Shown here one piece after another: positions 24,312 to 37,381 of a stretch of DNA of 64,000 bases. The stretch's first letter is position 1. Every line of letters starts with the position of its first letter. The notes beneath the pieces are model-generated. The model had not been told where the DNA came from. It ran no database searches and saw nothing but the letters and a program-made list of their open reading frames with translations. The stretch spans positions 1 to 64,000 of the forward strand of contig JACGCK010000189.1 in NCBI GenBank assembly GCA_014925825.1, written 5' to 3'. This DNA comes from Pholiota molesta (Eukaryota; Basidiomycota; Agaricomycetes; Agaricales; Strophariaceae). Made by a program: the position numbers and the translations under genes.

Positions 24312-24925
24312 AGGTCGATCCTGGGTACCTGTAGGAGAGAGCACATTGAAAGTCTGGATCAGGAATTTGACTTGGGGCATCAAGCGCGGGGCGCGGAAAC
24401 GGAGAAAACGAGTATTAAAAATCGACGCTCTTTCATCGGGCAGCTCGAATTTCACTCGGGGCGTCATATGCCATATTGTATTTCTGGGTGGTATCCCATC
24501 TCAGAGTGGTTTTCTCGGGTGCACCGTCGACGTTGATTCTGAATTAGTAAAATATTCATACTACGGGTGTACTAATGAATCACCTCAAATTCACAATCAT
24601 AAATTTAAAACAAGAACTGAAGATCTTAATATGGTCTACTATGTGCATACAAGAAAAATAAGTAAGAGCCGAAAAGCGTGCGTGTGGCATGAGGGCAGGG
24701 TGTCGATGGCAGGAGATCGGGCCGGGATAAAAAAAGTCGCGATCACATCGATAACTTTCCATCTCAACGACTACCCTTACTTTGGCCCGCGAGAGCGTAA
24801 GATTGATACTCTCCCTTTCCACCCCGAATCGACATTTGCTTTACCACAGAAGACTTGTATGTGCTATTAATTCAAACAATCCGTTGTAAGTGCCTTTGTT
24901 TATGACGATGTTCAGCTGCACTCAC

Positions 24926-26596
24926 GTCTTCGTGAGAATTGTGTCGGTGGGGATCGTGGTGTAGTGTACCTGCACGGGCGTGTAGTTGACGGGTATCGCA
25001 GGCACGCAGTTGGGCGCCTCCTCGACGGCTGGTGGTGCGTCGTTTTCGGGGCGTGGTGGCTCTCCGGCCTTGGGAGAAGGAAGCTTTCGCTTGGGGAGCG
25101 AGGAATCTGGTGGAACGCGCGTGAGATTCGATCTAGAGGCGATGGAGAATGATACTTACCTGTTTCCCTCTGCTCAGGCCTCTGTTTGGCTGCATCCTTT
25201 CCGCTTGATAGTGCGCTTTCTGGATTGAGCCGTGCGTCCTGCTTCGGTGGCGCGGAAAGACGAACTGATCTGCGCGTTAGAATGCGGAAATGGTGGCAGA
25301 AATCCGTTGCTTGCCTCGTTTTGTTTCCCTAATGGGCTCCGCAACGGGGGGAAGAGTATCGGGTGCGTCGTCGACCATCTTTCTCTTTCCCTTACCCTTC
25401 CTGTCGTGCGCGAGCGTCTGAGCCTCCTGGTTCGCGATTTCCCTACGTCGACATACTTTATCAGCGATGGGCTTCTCTCAAGAGACGATTGGACACAAAT
25501 ACCGTTGGCCCAATTGCGTCGGTGAGGTTTGCAGCCTCACTGCCAAACCGCTGGATCGAACGGGTTTGCTCGATCCAGCGATTGAGTCGGCTATTTCGTT
25601 GTGTGCTACAATCGCCTCTTCCCAGAAGCGATCGTATATTTCGGTAGTCACTTTGGCAAAATTTAATTCATCAACTTCCTATCATCGCCAATTGCACTGC
25701 TAACTCACCTTGCTTGTCTCTACTATCTGGGAGGGAGTTCCTACGCTGTGTGCGGCGCGTCTCGTCATCAGCGCCGTACGAATACAGGCTTGCGGGTGCG
25801 ATTGCAAACGCGCCAGATGAGTGCTGAAGCGAGGAGTGAACCCCTGAGCTGACGAGCGGGGGAGTGGTTGCTAGAGGCGATGTGTGGCCACTATGTAGAC
25901 CATCGTCTCGTCTATGAACAGACTCATCGGGAGGCGGGAGGGTCATTTCAACATCGGCGCCGGTCGAATATGGATCGACGGGCGCGGTCGCAGATGCGCC
26001 TGAGGCTCCTTCGTAATGCGGCACATCCGAGCTCGGTGAGTAGCCCATTAGTTGTTCGCTGAAAACGGCAGTCTGACCCTCCTGAGAAGTGGGTTCTACG
26101 ATGCGCGGTTAGCCTGACGATCAATTCGCAGGAAGGTGATGATCTACCTTCAGGACGCAAGTGATTGTCGATCCAAGCAGCCGTTTCCAGGCTCCTTGCG
26201 AAAACTTCGCCCATGGAACGATTGGGGTGGACAGGGGCTATAGGAGGTGCCCGTCAGTTTTATAACTCGCAAACTCGACAGACAATGGCGTACTTTGGAG
26301 AGGAAAAGGATCTGTGAAGTTATATAGGCTCATGTCGATCCACTGCGCGGCGTTCAACAGCTGTATTTTGGATGCATCATCGATTGGTGCATCAGTGGGG
26401 CGAAAATTTCTTTTTCGATTCTCATACAACTCAGCTATGTGCATATGAGGTGTGCGTCATTTATCTAGCTCGTCCTGTGGTATATGTGCCAACACTCACA
26501 CGCGATCTCCCACTGCGACTCAGGACGGTAGATGGAGAAGAACTTCAACCACAAGAACGCGTTATCCTTCGCTGTAGATGAAGTAGGAGAGGACAT
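24926..26596 (-). CDS. Family A copy B: disordered protein, type 2 N-terminus
   Basis: Minus-strand paralogue of copy C (41,315-42,974). It starts MSSPTSSTAKDNAFLWLKFF at 26596. Next come an exon with DDASKIQLLNAAQWID, a link exon, then the Pro/Ser/Tyr-rich exon MGYSPSSDVPHYEGAS. The C-terminal exons are shared with the other copies (basic KGKGKRKMVDD, PEPIRETKR, then KPP-rich tail). The first domain (NAFxWLKF … SKIQLxNAAxWID) is faintly reminiscent of an HMG-box spacing, which I consider weak. Role unknown. Confidence 0.5.
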
Positions 26597-27599
26597 GGGG
26601 GAGTTTGATGTAGCCCTACGTACGACCTGGCGTTTTAATATACTCCCAGTGCCCCATCCTCATGGCGAAGCAACCATGGCTCCCATTGTGCCACTCCGCG
26701 AGGCAGTCTAAGAAGAGTCATCTCTACGCGCATAATGGAAACGCGGCCACTCATTATTCCTAAATATGGCGGCCTTGCCCATCCGCAACGCGACTATCAA
26801 CTGGATCCCTAGGCTTTTTGACGTGCGCTTCGTGCACATGTTTTGATCTGTGGGCGGAGCCCTTGCGTCGGGTCACGTATCCTCATAACGGACTGGTAGT
26901 CGGGGACTGTTGGTGATAAATAATAAAATCGATTTCTAATGTCCAGGGTCCAAACTCCAAACATGGTTTGCGATTGTTCCACCGCGTAGAAGAGAGCGCG
27001 TGGCGATACACGTTTTTTTCGGCGCATCGGCGGCGGCGCGCTTGGGTCTGTACCCGGTCTGTGCGCTTGCTCGTCTGATGCGACGCGTCTTTTTCGCGAA
27101 ATTTCAATACAAAAGGCAAGTCGCGGACAACGATGACTTATCCCTTGTTTAATATCGGACTCTTTCCGCGAAATTACTCTGAATACCACAAGGTTTTTGG
27201 GGCATGTGATGGGTGTATGGCGCTGATGTGAAGGATGTCGATGAACAGGAATTTTTTAAAGCGTAACGTGGGCGCAATGCATAATAAGTAACTTGCACAA
27301 GAGATAACGTCGTTGTAACGTCGGGTCACAATAAGTATGAATAAACGCAATGTCAAATGAGGACATGTATGATACGCCAGTAGATCCCAAGGATCTACCT
27401 CGACGACACTCCCTGCGTTATCGCCTGCAAATGGTACCCTTCCACGACTGAGCGAACGCGGTAATCTGCGGCATGCCACACGACCCACAATATACGTTGG
27501 CCCATTCATAAGTAATTTTTTCAACCACTGCACAAATGGCAGCACCAAGCTACGAGAGAGCGATGAGAGCTCATGGGATTCGAAATGTTTCGTACATAA

Positions 27600-28378
27600 G
27601 TTGCAAGTTCCAAGCGCTCATCTAAACTATAAACGAGAAGATTCACATCGACATCATGCCCTGCTCCTAAGGCAACATCGAGCAGCTCGCAGTCGGGTGG
27701 GGCCTGAGGCGTTCACGCCATCGAGGAGGGCTCCAAATGCACAGACCACCTGGCGCACGGGTTCGATCCCTTGCCATATGATGATGACGTCTATAGAGAG
27801 ACAAAGCTGCGAAATGAGCATGAAGTAGCACACGGATTTCCGGATGCATCCGCACCATCCGACAGCACGATCCGAACACAGGTGGCCCCAAAAAAGTGTA
27901 TAGGTTCGCGCGTGGCGGGAGAGCGTCGATGTATGCGGAACGCGAGTTGGACCGCGTCCAGGCGAAGGGAGGAAGGTACAAACTAGCCACCACTCCAGCG
28001 CGGACGAATGTCCGCCACCCGCAGATGGTAACATCAACATTCGTAACGTTCGGGCGGGAGAATAATTCTCAGAGCATCCAGCACCCTGTGGACTTGAACG
28101 AGCGAAGAACAAGCCGCGTGTTGCGTTGATGTTGTGTTGACGACTGTGCCGGTGCGAGTTGTGCTAGGCAGCATTTGCGACGTGCAAAACATGCCCTACA
28201 TGTTGCGTGGTGTATGGATAGACGCCATAGAAGAACAAATTTACGACAAATTAGGAATAGGTAGTGGAGAGGTTGTGGAGAGGAGTGAGCAAGGAGTTGG
28301 CAAGGAGTGAGGGTATGAGGGGGAATGTGTGCGACGCATTGTGTCACATGTCACGCGTCCCGATAGCGCAAGTCGCGC
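27600..28378 (+). other. Upstream part of repeat W and unassigned sequence
   Basis: About 28,110-28,378 repeats at 51.34-51.50 kb and inverted at 45.43-45.70 kb (GACTGTGCCGGTGCGAG, CATGCCCTACATGTTGCG, GACGCCATAGAAGAA, TTGTGTCACATG). The rest holds only short open frames. Confidence 0.5.
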
Positions 28379-28750
28379 TTCCCGGCCCGGGTTTCTTCCA
28401 TCATGCCTTCAAGTTCAACCACATCCTCAACCTCCAACATTCGGCCCATCGCCAGGCCCTTGACTGGACTCAGACGTCCTCTGGCATACTCCAGAAGTTC
28501 ACACGAGGCTTGTGTCGACCTGGGCTCTCATGCGCGGCGCTCCAGTCGCCAGGGGCTCTGATGACGCTTATCGATGGCCCGACGATGGGCATAGATCGAC
28601 GCCGACCAAAAGCGCCCAGCTGGTGAGTCCTAGCTTAGACAAACGACTTGAGCTCACGCCTGGGCTCGTCGTTTCTTACCTTCCTGTAGTTCAATATACT
28701 GACCAAATCTTGCCCCCCTCCCCAAGGTTCTGACTGAATTGTTAGGGCGG
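28379..28750 (+). repeat. Repeat W copy 2
   Basis: Collinear with copy 1 at 12,745: CTTCCCGGCCCGGG through GACGCTTATCGATGGCC and ACGACTTGAGCTCACGCCTG to CCCCTCCCCAAGG. Confidence 0.7.
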
Positions 28751-29587
28751 TGCCAGGCTCCAGCCCGTATCCACCTGCACCCCGCTCGTCCGTTTTCAGA
28801 TTACATTCTCCCGCTCGCACCCGCGTCTCTGCTGTTGCCCGGATGCATATTCCGTATGTTTCCGTCAAGCCAAGTTCATTGCCAAAGCTTCATCGCTTCT
28901 CTTCCACGCACGAACAACCTCTCATCAATACTTGAGAGGATGCGGAACGGATACATACGGTGTTTCATGCAAGTTAAAGACTTGATGTTCTCAACGAGCA
29001 CTACTTGCTATTTCTAGGACGCGGTGAATATGCGGGAAGGTCATTTACTCCTTTTACATATCACATACCTGGACCATAGGCCGGAGAGTTCTCTCGAGAG
29101 ATCTGTCCGTAGACGCCGTAGGAGCGCGGCCATTTATAGGCAAGCATGGTTGGCCTTGCGCTTGGTCTGGGGATAGGAGTATGTGCGGATCGCATTCTCG
29201 CTAGCGCTTGTGGTTGAAAATAGTGAGTGTAATCAGTCACATTTTCGTTGATCTCATTCATTTCTAGTTCGTTCTGGTTTATTCACCGACCGCACCTCCT
29301 CCTGAGGTTCACACTCGACCGCTTTACATCTTTCGACATTCCCTGACATCACGATCAGCAGCGCCACGGCATTTCTTTTATAAGCGTGCACACCCCGCTA
29401 GACGCGATAAACCCTCCTGCGCGAAGACGCGCAAAGCTGGCCCCTGGTTCATCCCCACAAACGACTCGGGCCATCCCCCTGTGCCACTATCACCCTCAAC
29501 GCCACCAACACCAACACCAACACTCGGCGTCATTTGTTTCAGTCCTTTAGACTTCACTGCACGCGGTGGTCGCCCGATTCCCTACCG

Positions 29588-29670
29588 TACCATCTGCGTG
29601 TACAAAGACTGCTGCATATATTGCGGCTTCTGCGGCGCGCAGATGCTTTGGGTGGGTGTCAGGCTCGGAT
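29588..29670 (+). repeat. Hairpin repeat copy f
   Basis: TACCATCTGCGTGTACAAAG, stem-loop GCTGCATATATTGCGGC, then TTCTGCGGCGCGCAGATGC. Confidence 0.75.
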
Positions 29671-32639
29671 ATCGGTCTACATGTTGGACTGGGAAGCGAC
29701 GGAACAGGGAAGGTTCAGGCTTACACGTAGGCAGAGAGGGGCCAGCCACCGTCACCGCGCCGCATTCATGATCAGTCTTCTTGCGATGAGGGTCCGCCGC
29801 GGCAGCGCTGGACAATGCTCGCGCGCTGTGTATGCCCTCCCTAGCGTCGGGTGTCTTTCTGTTTTTTCCTCGGCTTTCCGACACCCTCAATGAGATTTTT
29901 TGCGACACTGCCCGGGCCCTTGTCTGTTATAATTCTAACGATCACCTCGTGTACGACGGGCATCCTTGAATTATGGTCCTATTTATAAGTAACAGAGGAC
30001 AGCCTCACCTGATCAGCGAGGCTTTGGTGGGATGACACTACCCAAGTATGCACAGCACATTCCGTGACATGCTGTACGCAGAGCCAGTGGGAACAAATAA
30101 AACCGCCGCTTTGCGCGGGTCGTTCGTTCCCCTTGACTTTCCCTTCCCGCCATGGCCTCAACAAGGGAGTTCAACTACTTCCCTAATGCTTCGAACACGA
30201 CCTTCAGTAACTTTACCATCACCCATGCCTCTGGAAATACTGGCAGCTCGGAACGTAATGGTAATATTTTTTCTTGCAGCGAAGGACTCTGTTTCTGATT
30301 CAAAACCATACACTTAGGATTACGACGCCTGCTCGACAACATTTCCGAAGGTGCTTTTCACGATGCCGCCGAGCGGGGCGATCCCCCGAAATGCCACCCC
30401 CATACTCGTGTCGCTATCCGAACCGAAATCATGGAATGGATCAGTGCGCCCGAAGCCAGGCTCAAGTTCATCCTCTGGATGTATGGCCCCGCGGGCTCAG
30501 GGAAGACGGCCATTGGACAGAGTATTGCTGAGGAATGCAGGAAGAAAGGTCTCCTCGCCGCGTCCTTCTTCTTCTCTCGCACCGCCGCCGGCCGCAACGA
30601 CACGAAACGAGTGGTTGCGACCATCGCCTATCAGATCTCCCTCCATCTTCCCCAGATCCAAGACCATCTCTTCACAGCAATCGAGCGGGATCCGACTATC
30701 TTTTCCCGCGCGCTTGCCACGCAGATGCAGGTTCTTATAGTGGAGCCTCTGAAAGCACTACCGCCCTTGTCTCAGCCAATTTTTGTGATCCTCGACGGAC
30801 TCGATGAAGCTGGCCCCACCTCCCAAGACCAGGCGAATCTTCTGAACGTTATCGGCACAGCTACCTCAGAACTACAGCATCTCCCCCTCATATTTCTCGT
30901 CGCCAGTCGACCCGAATACGAAATCCGCGAAGCCTTCAATGGACAGCTCAGTCCTCTCACGCAATCACTGGTCCTCGATGATACCTACAAGCCAGATGAC
31001 GATATCAGACTGTATCTCACGTCTACGTTCGAGGAAATCCGCGGCAAACAAGTCAAATTGGGCACCGAACTCCCTTCCCCATGGCCCTCTGAAAGCGACG
31101 TTGACCGCCTCGTATCAAAGGCATCCGGGCAGTTCATTTTCGCAGCTACGGTGTTGAAATTTATTGACTCTATTCGACATCATCCAGCGGAACGACTGGA
31201 TATTATATTTGGCTTGTCGACTCCTGGGAATGAAACACCGTTTGCATTACTTGACGCGCTCTATTCCTACATTCTCTCCTCTGCGGAAGAACCTGCCAAA
31301 GTTCTACAGATATTCACAGCGCTTGTGCTGACAAATCCTAATATTTTTCTACGGGACCGGGATATCGAGCAGCTTCTGGATCTTGACGTCCGGAGAGTTC
31401 TAGTGGATATGCATGCCCTTATATCTGTTCCAGCCTATGAAGATCACACCACTCATCTAAAATTTCATCACGCCTCTCTCTCCGACTTCTTAATGGACCG
31501 ATTGCGATCTCATAAATTTTATATCAGTGCGAGTCAGGGGCATATTGACTTGACTCGGCATTGGTGGAAGGCTATGTCTAATAGCCAATTTCCAGGTCAC
31601 GATTTCTCCGACTCGGAGTGTTTACACCATTTCATATATCATTGCACAAAATCACCTGCTGGCATTGAACTGATAGGTGATCTTGCCCGTTTCGATCTGA
31701 AGGAGCTATTGAAGGAATATTGTCGTCCATATCTTCTAATGTACTCACCTTGGAAAGGTTTTTTTGAATGCATCAAACAACAGGTTGGTCATTTACATTC
31801 CATCGGCACAAGATTTACGAACATATTACCTCTAACATACGTCCAACTTAGGCTGGAGATCGAGAAGATATTTCCCGCAGGATAAAAGCTGAATTTGATG
31901 CCTTTATCTTGGACCACTTGTCGAACTACCCACCAGCTCTCCAGACTCACATCCCTACCATCTTTTCCCTTTCAAGGTTCATAGAAACAGCTGACATCAT
32001 CCGCCTCTTACTTTGCGATTTCACTGAATCCGTGACAGAGTGTGATAATATTTGCGAACTCGATTTTACACTTTTCTATCTCAAAGATCGATACTCTATC
32101 GATGATGCTTTTTTTGCTTTATTTCAGGACAAATTCCGGGCTGGAAAATACTACGTATGCGATAGAAGCTACCTGGCATTGGCAAATCAAATAACCAGAA
32201 CAGGTACCTACATGCCACGGTATCGTGTAACACATCACATTGGCTAACTACATTGTATCGTTTGTCACGGTTCCACTGGTCAACACTGGCCAGTCCTGCA
32301 TTGTACCATGTAACACGGCACACTGTCCAGGGGACATTGTACCATTGGGAACAGTTCTACAGTATACTGTACACATGTTAATACCATGCGGCATCATATT
32401 TTCCGATGCAGCGGCATCCATCTTTTGAGGTGCGGCGTCATCCAGATGTGAAAGCGGCGTCATATATATGCCTTTTAAAAATATACATCAGGCGGAAATG
32501 CTAAAAAAACTTCGGCATCATGTGAATACTATTGATATAGGATTGCAATAGGATGCCGATTTTTTTTCGGCATCCAATATCCATATAATGTCTGGTGAGC
32601 ATAGGATGCCACAAAAATGTGGCGTCATATACTGATATT

Positions 32640-33075
32640 GGATGTAGGATGCCGCATTTTTTCGGCATCATGCAAATGTAAATTTGATAGGATGCCAATA
32701 GGATGCCGCATTTTTTCGGCATCATGCAAATATAAATTTGATAGGATGCCGCATTTTTTCGGCGTCATGCAAATGTAAATTTGATAGGATGCTGCATTTT
32801 TTCGGCGTCATGCAAATGTAAATTTGATAGTATGCCACATTTTCCCGGCATCATGCAAATATAAAGTTGATAGGATGCCGCATTTTTTCAGTGTCATGCA
32901 AATGTAAATTTGATAGGATGCCGCATTTTTTCGGCGTCATGCAAATGTAAATTTGATAGGATGCCGCATTTTTTTGGCGTCATGCAAATGTAAATTTGAT
33001 AGGATGCCACATTCTTTCGGCATCATGCAAATATGAATTTGATAGGATGCCGCATTTTTTCAGCATCATGCTATT
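32640..33075. repeat. Tandem ~43-bp hairpin units, left arm
   Basis: About ten head-to-tail units of the type AGGATGCCGCATTTTTTCGG, then C(A/G)TCATGCAAATGTAAA, then TTTGAT. GATGCCG pairs with CGGCATC inside each unit. Unit variants include GCATTTTTT / ACATTTTCC. Confidence 0.9.
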
Positions 33076-34864
33076 GTTGTTAGACAGGCATAGGATGCCA
33101 CATTTTCCATGGTATGGGCTATGTAGAAAAGATATTGTTGCGTATTTCTGTGGCATAGTGCATATATTGGTGTAGGATGCTGCATTTTTCACATGCACGG
33201 TGGATAGTGCTCATGTAGATGAAGTGCTCGTAATAATATTGTGTGGCTGCGAACCATGTGACGAGAAAATACCATATATGGGCATGGAATGGTGGCACCT
33301 TCCTCCTCCCCCACAGCATCAAAATCAATTTCCTCCGTCATTTCCCCATGAAATCTTTCAATTCTTTTTCCATAATTTTACGTTAGTGTACTACTACATA
33401 TTCTGAGCTTGGTACATTTTCAAACATTATGTAGCAATTACTACAGGACTATCTTTGCATTTGTAACTATAAATAATAGGTTATTGAAACCTTTGAGGAT
33501 GTTATTTGAGAATCTGCATCGGTGAAAGAGTAGATATATGTCTAAAGTGTATATTTCAAAGGTTGGTGGAAGATGTGCTGATGTATACACACCCAAGGAA
33601 ATAGAAAAGCCATATTGAATTTATTATTGATTGTTGGGCTCATATCATAGCCAATACCTGTGGTAGTATCAATATAAAAGCAGATATTGAATGGTAAATA
33701 CATTCTGTATATATCCCTCAGCCATTAGAAGTGCATCCGCTCCAATATTGAGGTGTAAGAAGATGAAACATGTCAGACAAGCATAAAATGTGTATTTGTG
33801 CCACAGATGTACGAATAAGTGCCCAGAAATTCGATGCATCTGAAGTTAGAAGGTGCTGCCAAATACCTACAGAATGAGATAGGCCGGAAGAAAATCGAGC
33901 CAGTGGTTGGAAAGATAGGTTTGAAATGGTACCTAAAACATCGGATTGCATGAACCAGAACAGTATTACAATTGTAATCATGTCAAAAATGATGTCCAAG
34001 ATAGTATTTTCAATCTGTCTTTCCAACCACTGGCTCGATTTTCTTCCGGCCTATCTCATTCTGTAGGTATTTGGCAGCACCTTCTAACTTCAGATGCATC
34101 GAATTTCTGGGCACTTATTCGTACATCTGTGGCACAAATACACATTTTATGCTTGTCTGACATGTTTCATCTTCTTACACCTCAATATTGGAGCGGATGC
34201 ACTTCTAATGGCTGAGGGATATATACAGAATGTATTTACCATTCAATATCTGCTTTTATATTGATACTACCACAGGTATTGGCTATGATATGAGCCCAAC
34301 AATCAATAATAAATTCAATATGGCTTTTCTATTTCCTTGGGTGTGTATACATCAGCACATCTTCCACCAACCTTTGAAATATACACTTTAGACATATATC
34401 TACTCTTTCACCGATGCAGATTCTCAAATAACATCCTCAAAGGTTTCAATAACCTATTATTTATAGTTACAAATGCAAAGATAGTCCTGTAGTAATTGCT
34501 ACATAATGTTTGAAAATGTACCAAGCTCAGAATATGTAGTAGTACACTAACGTAAAATTATGGAAAAAGAATTGAAAGATTTCATGGGGAAATGACGGAG
34601 GAAATTGATTTTGATGCTGTGGGGGAGGAGGAAGGTGCCACCATTCCATGCCCATATATGGTATTTTCTCGTCACATGGTTCGCAGCCACACAATATTAT
34701 TACGAGCACTTCATCTACATGAGCACTATCCACCGTGCATGTGAAAAATGCAGCATCCTACACCAATATATGCACTATGCCACAGAAATACGCAACAATA
34801 TCTTTTCTACATAGCCCATACCATGGAAAATGTGGCATCCTATGCCTGTCTAACAACAATAGCA

Positions 34865-35300
34865 TGATGCTGAAAAAATGCGGCATCCTATCAAATTCAT
34901 ATTTGCATGATGCCGAAAGAATGTGGCATCCTATCAAATTTACATTTGCATGACGCCAAAAAATGCGGCATCCTATCAAATTTACATTTGCATGATGCCG
35001 AAAAAATGCGGCATCCTATCAAATTTACATTTGCATGACACCGAAAAAATGCGGCATCCTATCAACTTTATATTTGCATGATGCCGGGAAAATGTGGCAT
35101 ACTATCAAATTTACATTTGCATGACGCCGAAAAAATGCGGCATCCTATCAAATTTACATTTGCATGACACCAAAAAAATGCGGCATCCTATCAAATTTAC
35201 ATTTGCATGACGCCGAAAAAATGCGGCATCCTATCAAATTTATATTTGCATGACGCTGAAAAAATGCGGCATCCTACCCCCATCCAATTTGCATAATGCT
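34865..35300. repeat. Tandem ~43-bp hairpin units, right arm
   Basis: Reverse-complement array of the left arm, followed outward by more degenerate units to about 35,450. Unit number and sequence differ from the left arm in the outer part, so the arrays have changed independently. Confidence 0.9.
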
Positions 35301-37381
35301 GCAAAAATGCGGCATCCTACCCCATCAAATATCAAATTTATATTGGCACGACACCGCAAAAATGCGGCATCCTACCCCTATCCAATGTCAATTTTATATT
35401 TGCATGACACCACAAAAATGCGGCATCCTACATCCAATATCAGTGCATGACGCCGCATTTTTTGCGGCATTCTATGCTCACCATACATTATATTTATATT
35501 GGATGCCGAAAGATCGGCATCCTATTCCAATCCTATATCATATATTATACAAACAATGCCGAAAAAAATTTGGTATCGCCAGAACAGTGTATATATTTAA
35601 AATGGCATATATATGACGCCGCTTTCCCAACTGGATGATGCCGCACCTGAAAAGAGTGATGCCGCTGCATTGAAAAATATGATGCCGGATAATACTCAAT
35701 TACTCACAGTATACTGTAGAGCCGTTCACAACGGTACAATGTCCCCTAGACAGTGTGCCGTTTTATATGGTACATTGTACACTGACCATTGTTGACCAGT
35801 GGAACCGTGACCAACGGTACAAAGTACTTAGCCAATCAGACGTGTCACACGGTACCATGCCGCAGCGCTATGTGACCAGAATTATTTTTCCCAAGTAAGT
35901 TTGGTCCATACATACAGCCGCAATCACTCATCCCGCTTAAGGTCTGGAGAAGATGATAGGCAAATCAAATTTGAAAAGGCTTCCGACGACAATGATCATG
36001 ATGAACAGGTTCTTTACCTCGCAGACGGTTCTTTACGTTTACGGCTATACGATCCAGAATTCTTTTGGTTTCCGGAGATGCTCCTCCAAACGCCCAATGA
36101 CTTAGATCTCGCAATGTTGCTGCGCGAACACGCGCTCCAATATGATGGACATGATATAGCACTTAAGGAAGGACGAGAAAATATCGCTTGCGGTAGCTTG
36201 GAATACATCAAGGTAAGCAATATCAAAATGTACGTATTCTACTGTGCATTAATTAGATTCGAACTGTGGTCCCCATCAGAGGTGTGGCATACCATTTTTA
36301 GATCACGTCCACCCCCAAGGCACCAGTGAATGCATTATTTGTGAAGATTGGAAAGATACTTTCAAGTTCGAAGACCCTTCCGAGGTCACAGACCCTTCCG
36401 AGTTCGTCTACTTAGACTGGCAGAATGACCCTCAGGAAGACGCTGCGAAATTTATCTCATCATCAACACCAGAAGCGCCATCATACGCTAGTGAAATCGG
36501 CGCCCCTCCTAATGAAGGCACTTCCAACATCGTCGACTTGGGCTGGCAGAATGACCCTCGGTAGACACTGCAGTATTCTTCCCAACATCAGCACCGGATG
36601 CGCCATCGTATGCTAGTGAGGTCGGCGCCCCTCCTAATGATTTAGATGAGGAGCGTACCATCGTTCCTATTGACCCAGACGCAAGACCAGGATTCAGCGC
36701 TTCATCGACTCTACAGATCTTTGGGAATTCATCCTCAACACTCTCTTCGAATTTGGAGGCGTCGTCCGTTGTCGAGCTTCCAGCAAAGCTGAAGCGGAAA
36801 CGAGGTGAACTTGGGTCGGAGTCACGAAGAGTGCGTGTTCGGCAGTGAAGAAGACAGCGTCTTGACGAGTAAATATCGCATAAACCTCGTCCATATTATG
36901 CGCAAGTACAGGAACTACGAATAATTTTACATACCCTTTCGAGTTATATGTTATTGTTGCAGAACGGAGTATATCTTCGGGCCTCTGCAGTTCCTGTTAC
37001 GCGCGTTGCAGGCGGAGTAGGCTGTCCCAAGTGTGAGTGTTCAGCAGCAGCGGCGCCGTCTTGTTACGATCCAGATTTCCAGACGTAACAGAGGGCATCG
37101 CAATGGAATAAGCATCGCGTTGCTCGGGCATGCGGCGCAGAGGCTGTGATAGACCGCAAAATGGACTCCTACCTCACGATCGAAGGACACAAAAGTATTG
37201 ATGGGCAATTCTGGGAAAGGTGTGTCACTGCTTGCAATATCCAGAGGCGAGGAAGGCGCGTCAGTTCGCTACGCCAGAGTCAGGTAGCTGCATACGCGGC
37301 CGCTTTCTGACCTTCAAGCTAATGTATCCTCGAAAAAGCCATTTCTGTAGTTCCTTCAGCGCCCGCTTACTCGAAACATAG

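Larger units (their letters stand above)
12745..27180 (+). repeat. Segmental duplication, unit 1
   Basis: The order repeat W, 14.0-kb block, hairpin repeat, NLR1, family X, hairpin repeat, family Y, hairpin repeat, family A copy B is repeated in the same orientation at 28,379-43,560. Coding parts of the NLR pair differ at few positions, so the duplication is fairly recent; flanks are more diverged and carry private indels. Confidence 0.8.
32201..35874. mobile_element. 3.67-kb giant foldback element
   Basis: The element is one long palindrome around about 33,966. Paired positions sum to 67,933 from at least 32,980/34,953 inward, so the inner arms match with no indel over about 0.9 kb; the loop is about 100 bases. 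The outer arms (terminal CAGGTACC… / …CGCTATGTG) are diverged. Flanking ACCAGAA at 32194-32200 and 35875-35881 gives a 7-bp target duplication, confirmed by uninterrupted NLR1 (AATAACCAGAATTATT at about 18,880-18,895). Both arms carry about ten ~43-bp tandem units, each with its own small hairpin (GATGCCG…CGGCATC). No transposase recognised; identical short frames in the arms are by symmetry. Confidence 0.93.
30152..36848 (+). pseudogene. NLR2: NACHT-type NTPase with 3.67-kb insertion and frameshift
   Basis: Paralogue of NLR1. Exons 30152-30260, 30318-31783, 31852-32200 (resuming 35882-35894), 35942-36212 and 36280 onward. Start MASTREFNYFPNASNTTFSN, then GLRRLLDNISEGAFHDAAER, Walker A YGPAGSGKT, Walker B FVILDGLDEAG and the VASRPE segment. 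The long NACHT exon is fully open here, including the site disrupted in NLR1. Two breaks: a giant palindromic element after LANQITR, and one G missing at about 36,561 relative to NLR1 (CTCGGTAG against CTCGGGTAG), which puts a stop at 36562-36564. Sequence homologous to the NLR1 tail runs on to 36,848 out of frame. Fewer DWQND repeat units remain than in NLR1. Confidence 0.87.

Noticed and set aside
24196..24870. 224-codon plus-strand open frame, partly kept at 40,724-41,143
   Set aside because: The same sequence in A/T-rich, frame-broken form lies beside copies A and D; it looks like 3' flanking sequence of the minus-strand family A genes.
27755..27785. Second box-B-like motif (GGGTTCGATCCC)
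   Set aside because: T-stem pairing fails beyond three bases and no box A lies at the right distance.
32980..34953. Identical short proteins on opposite strands
   Set aside because: Explained by the palindrome; not paired genes.
32640..35450. CRISPR-like regular repeats
   Set aside because: Units are head-to-tail without unique spacers and sit in both arms of a foldback element in a eukaryotic genome.
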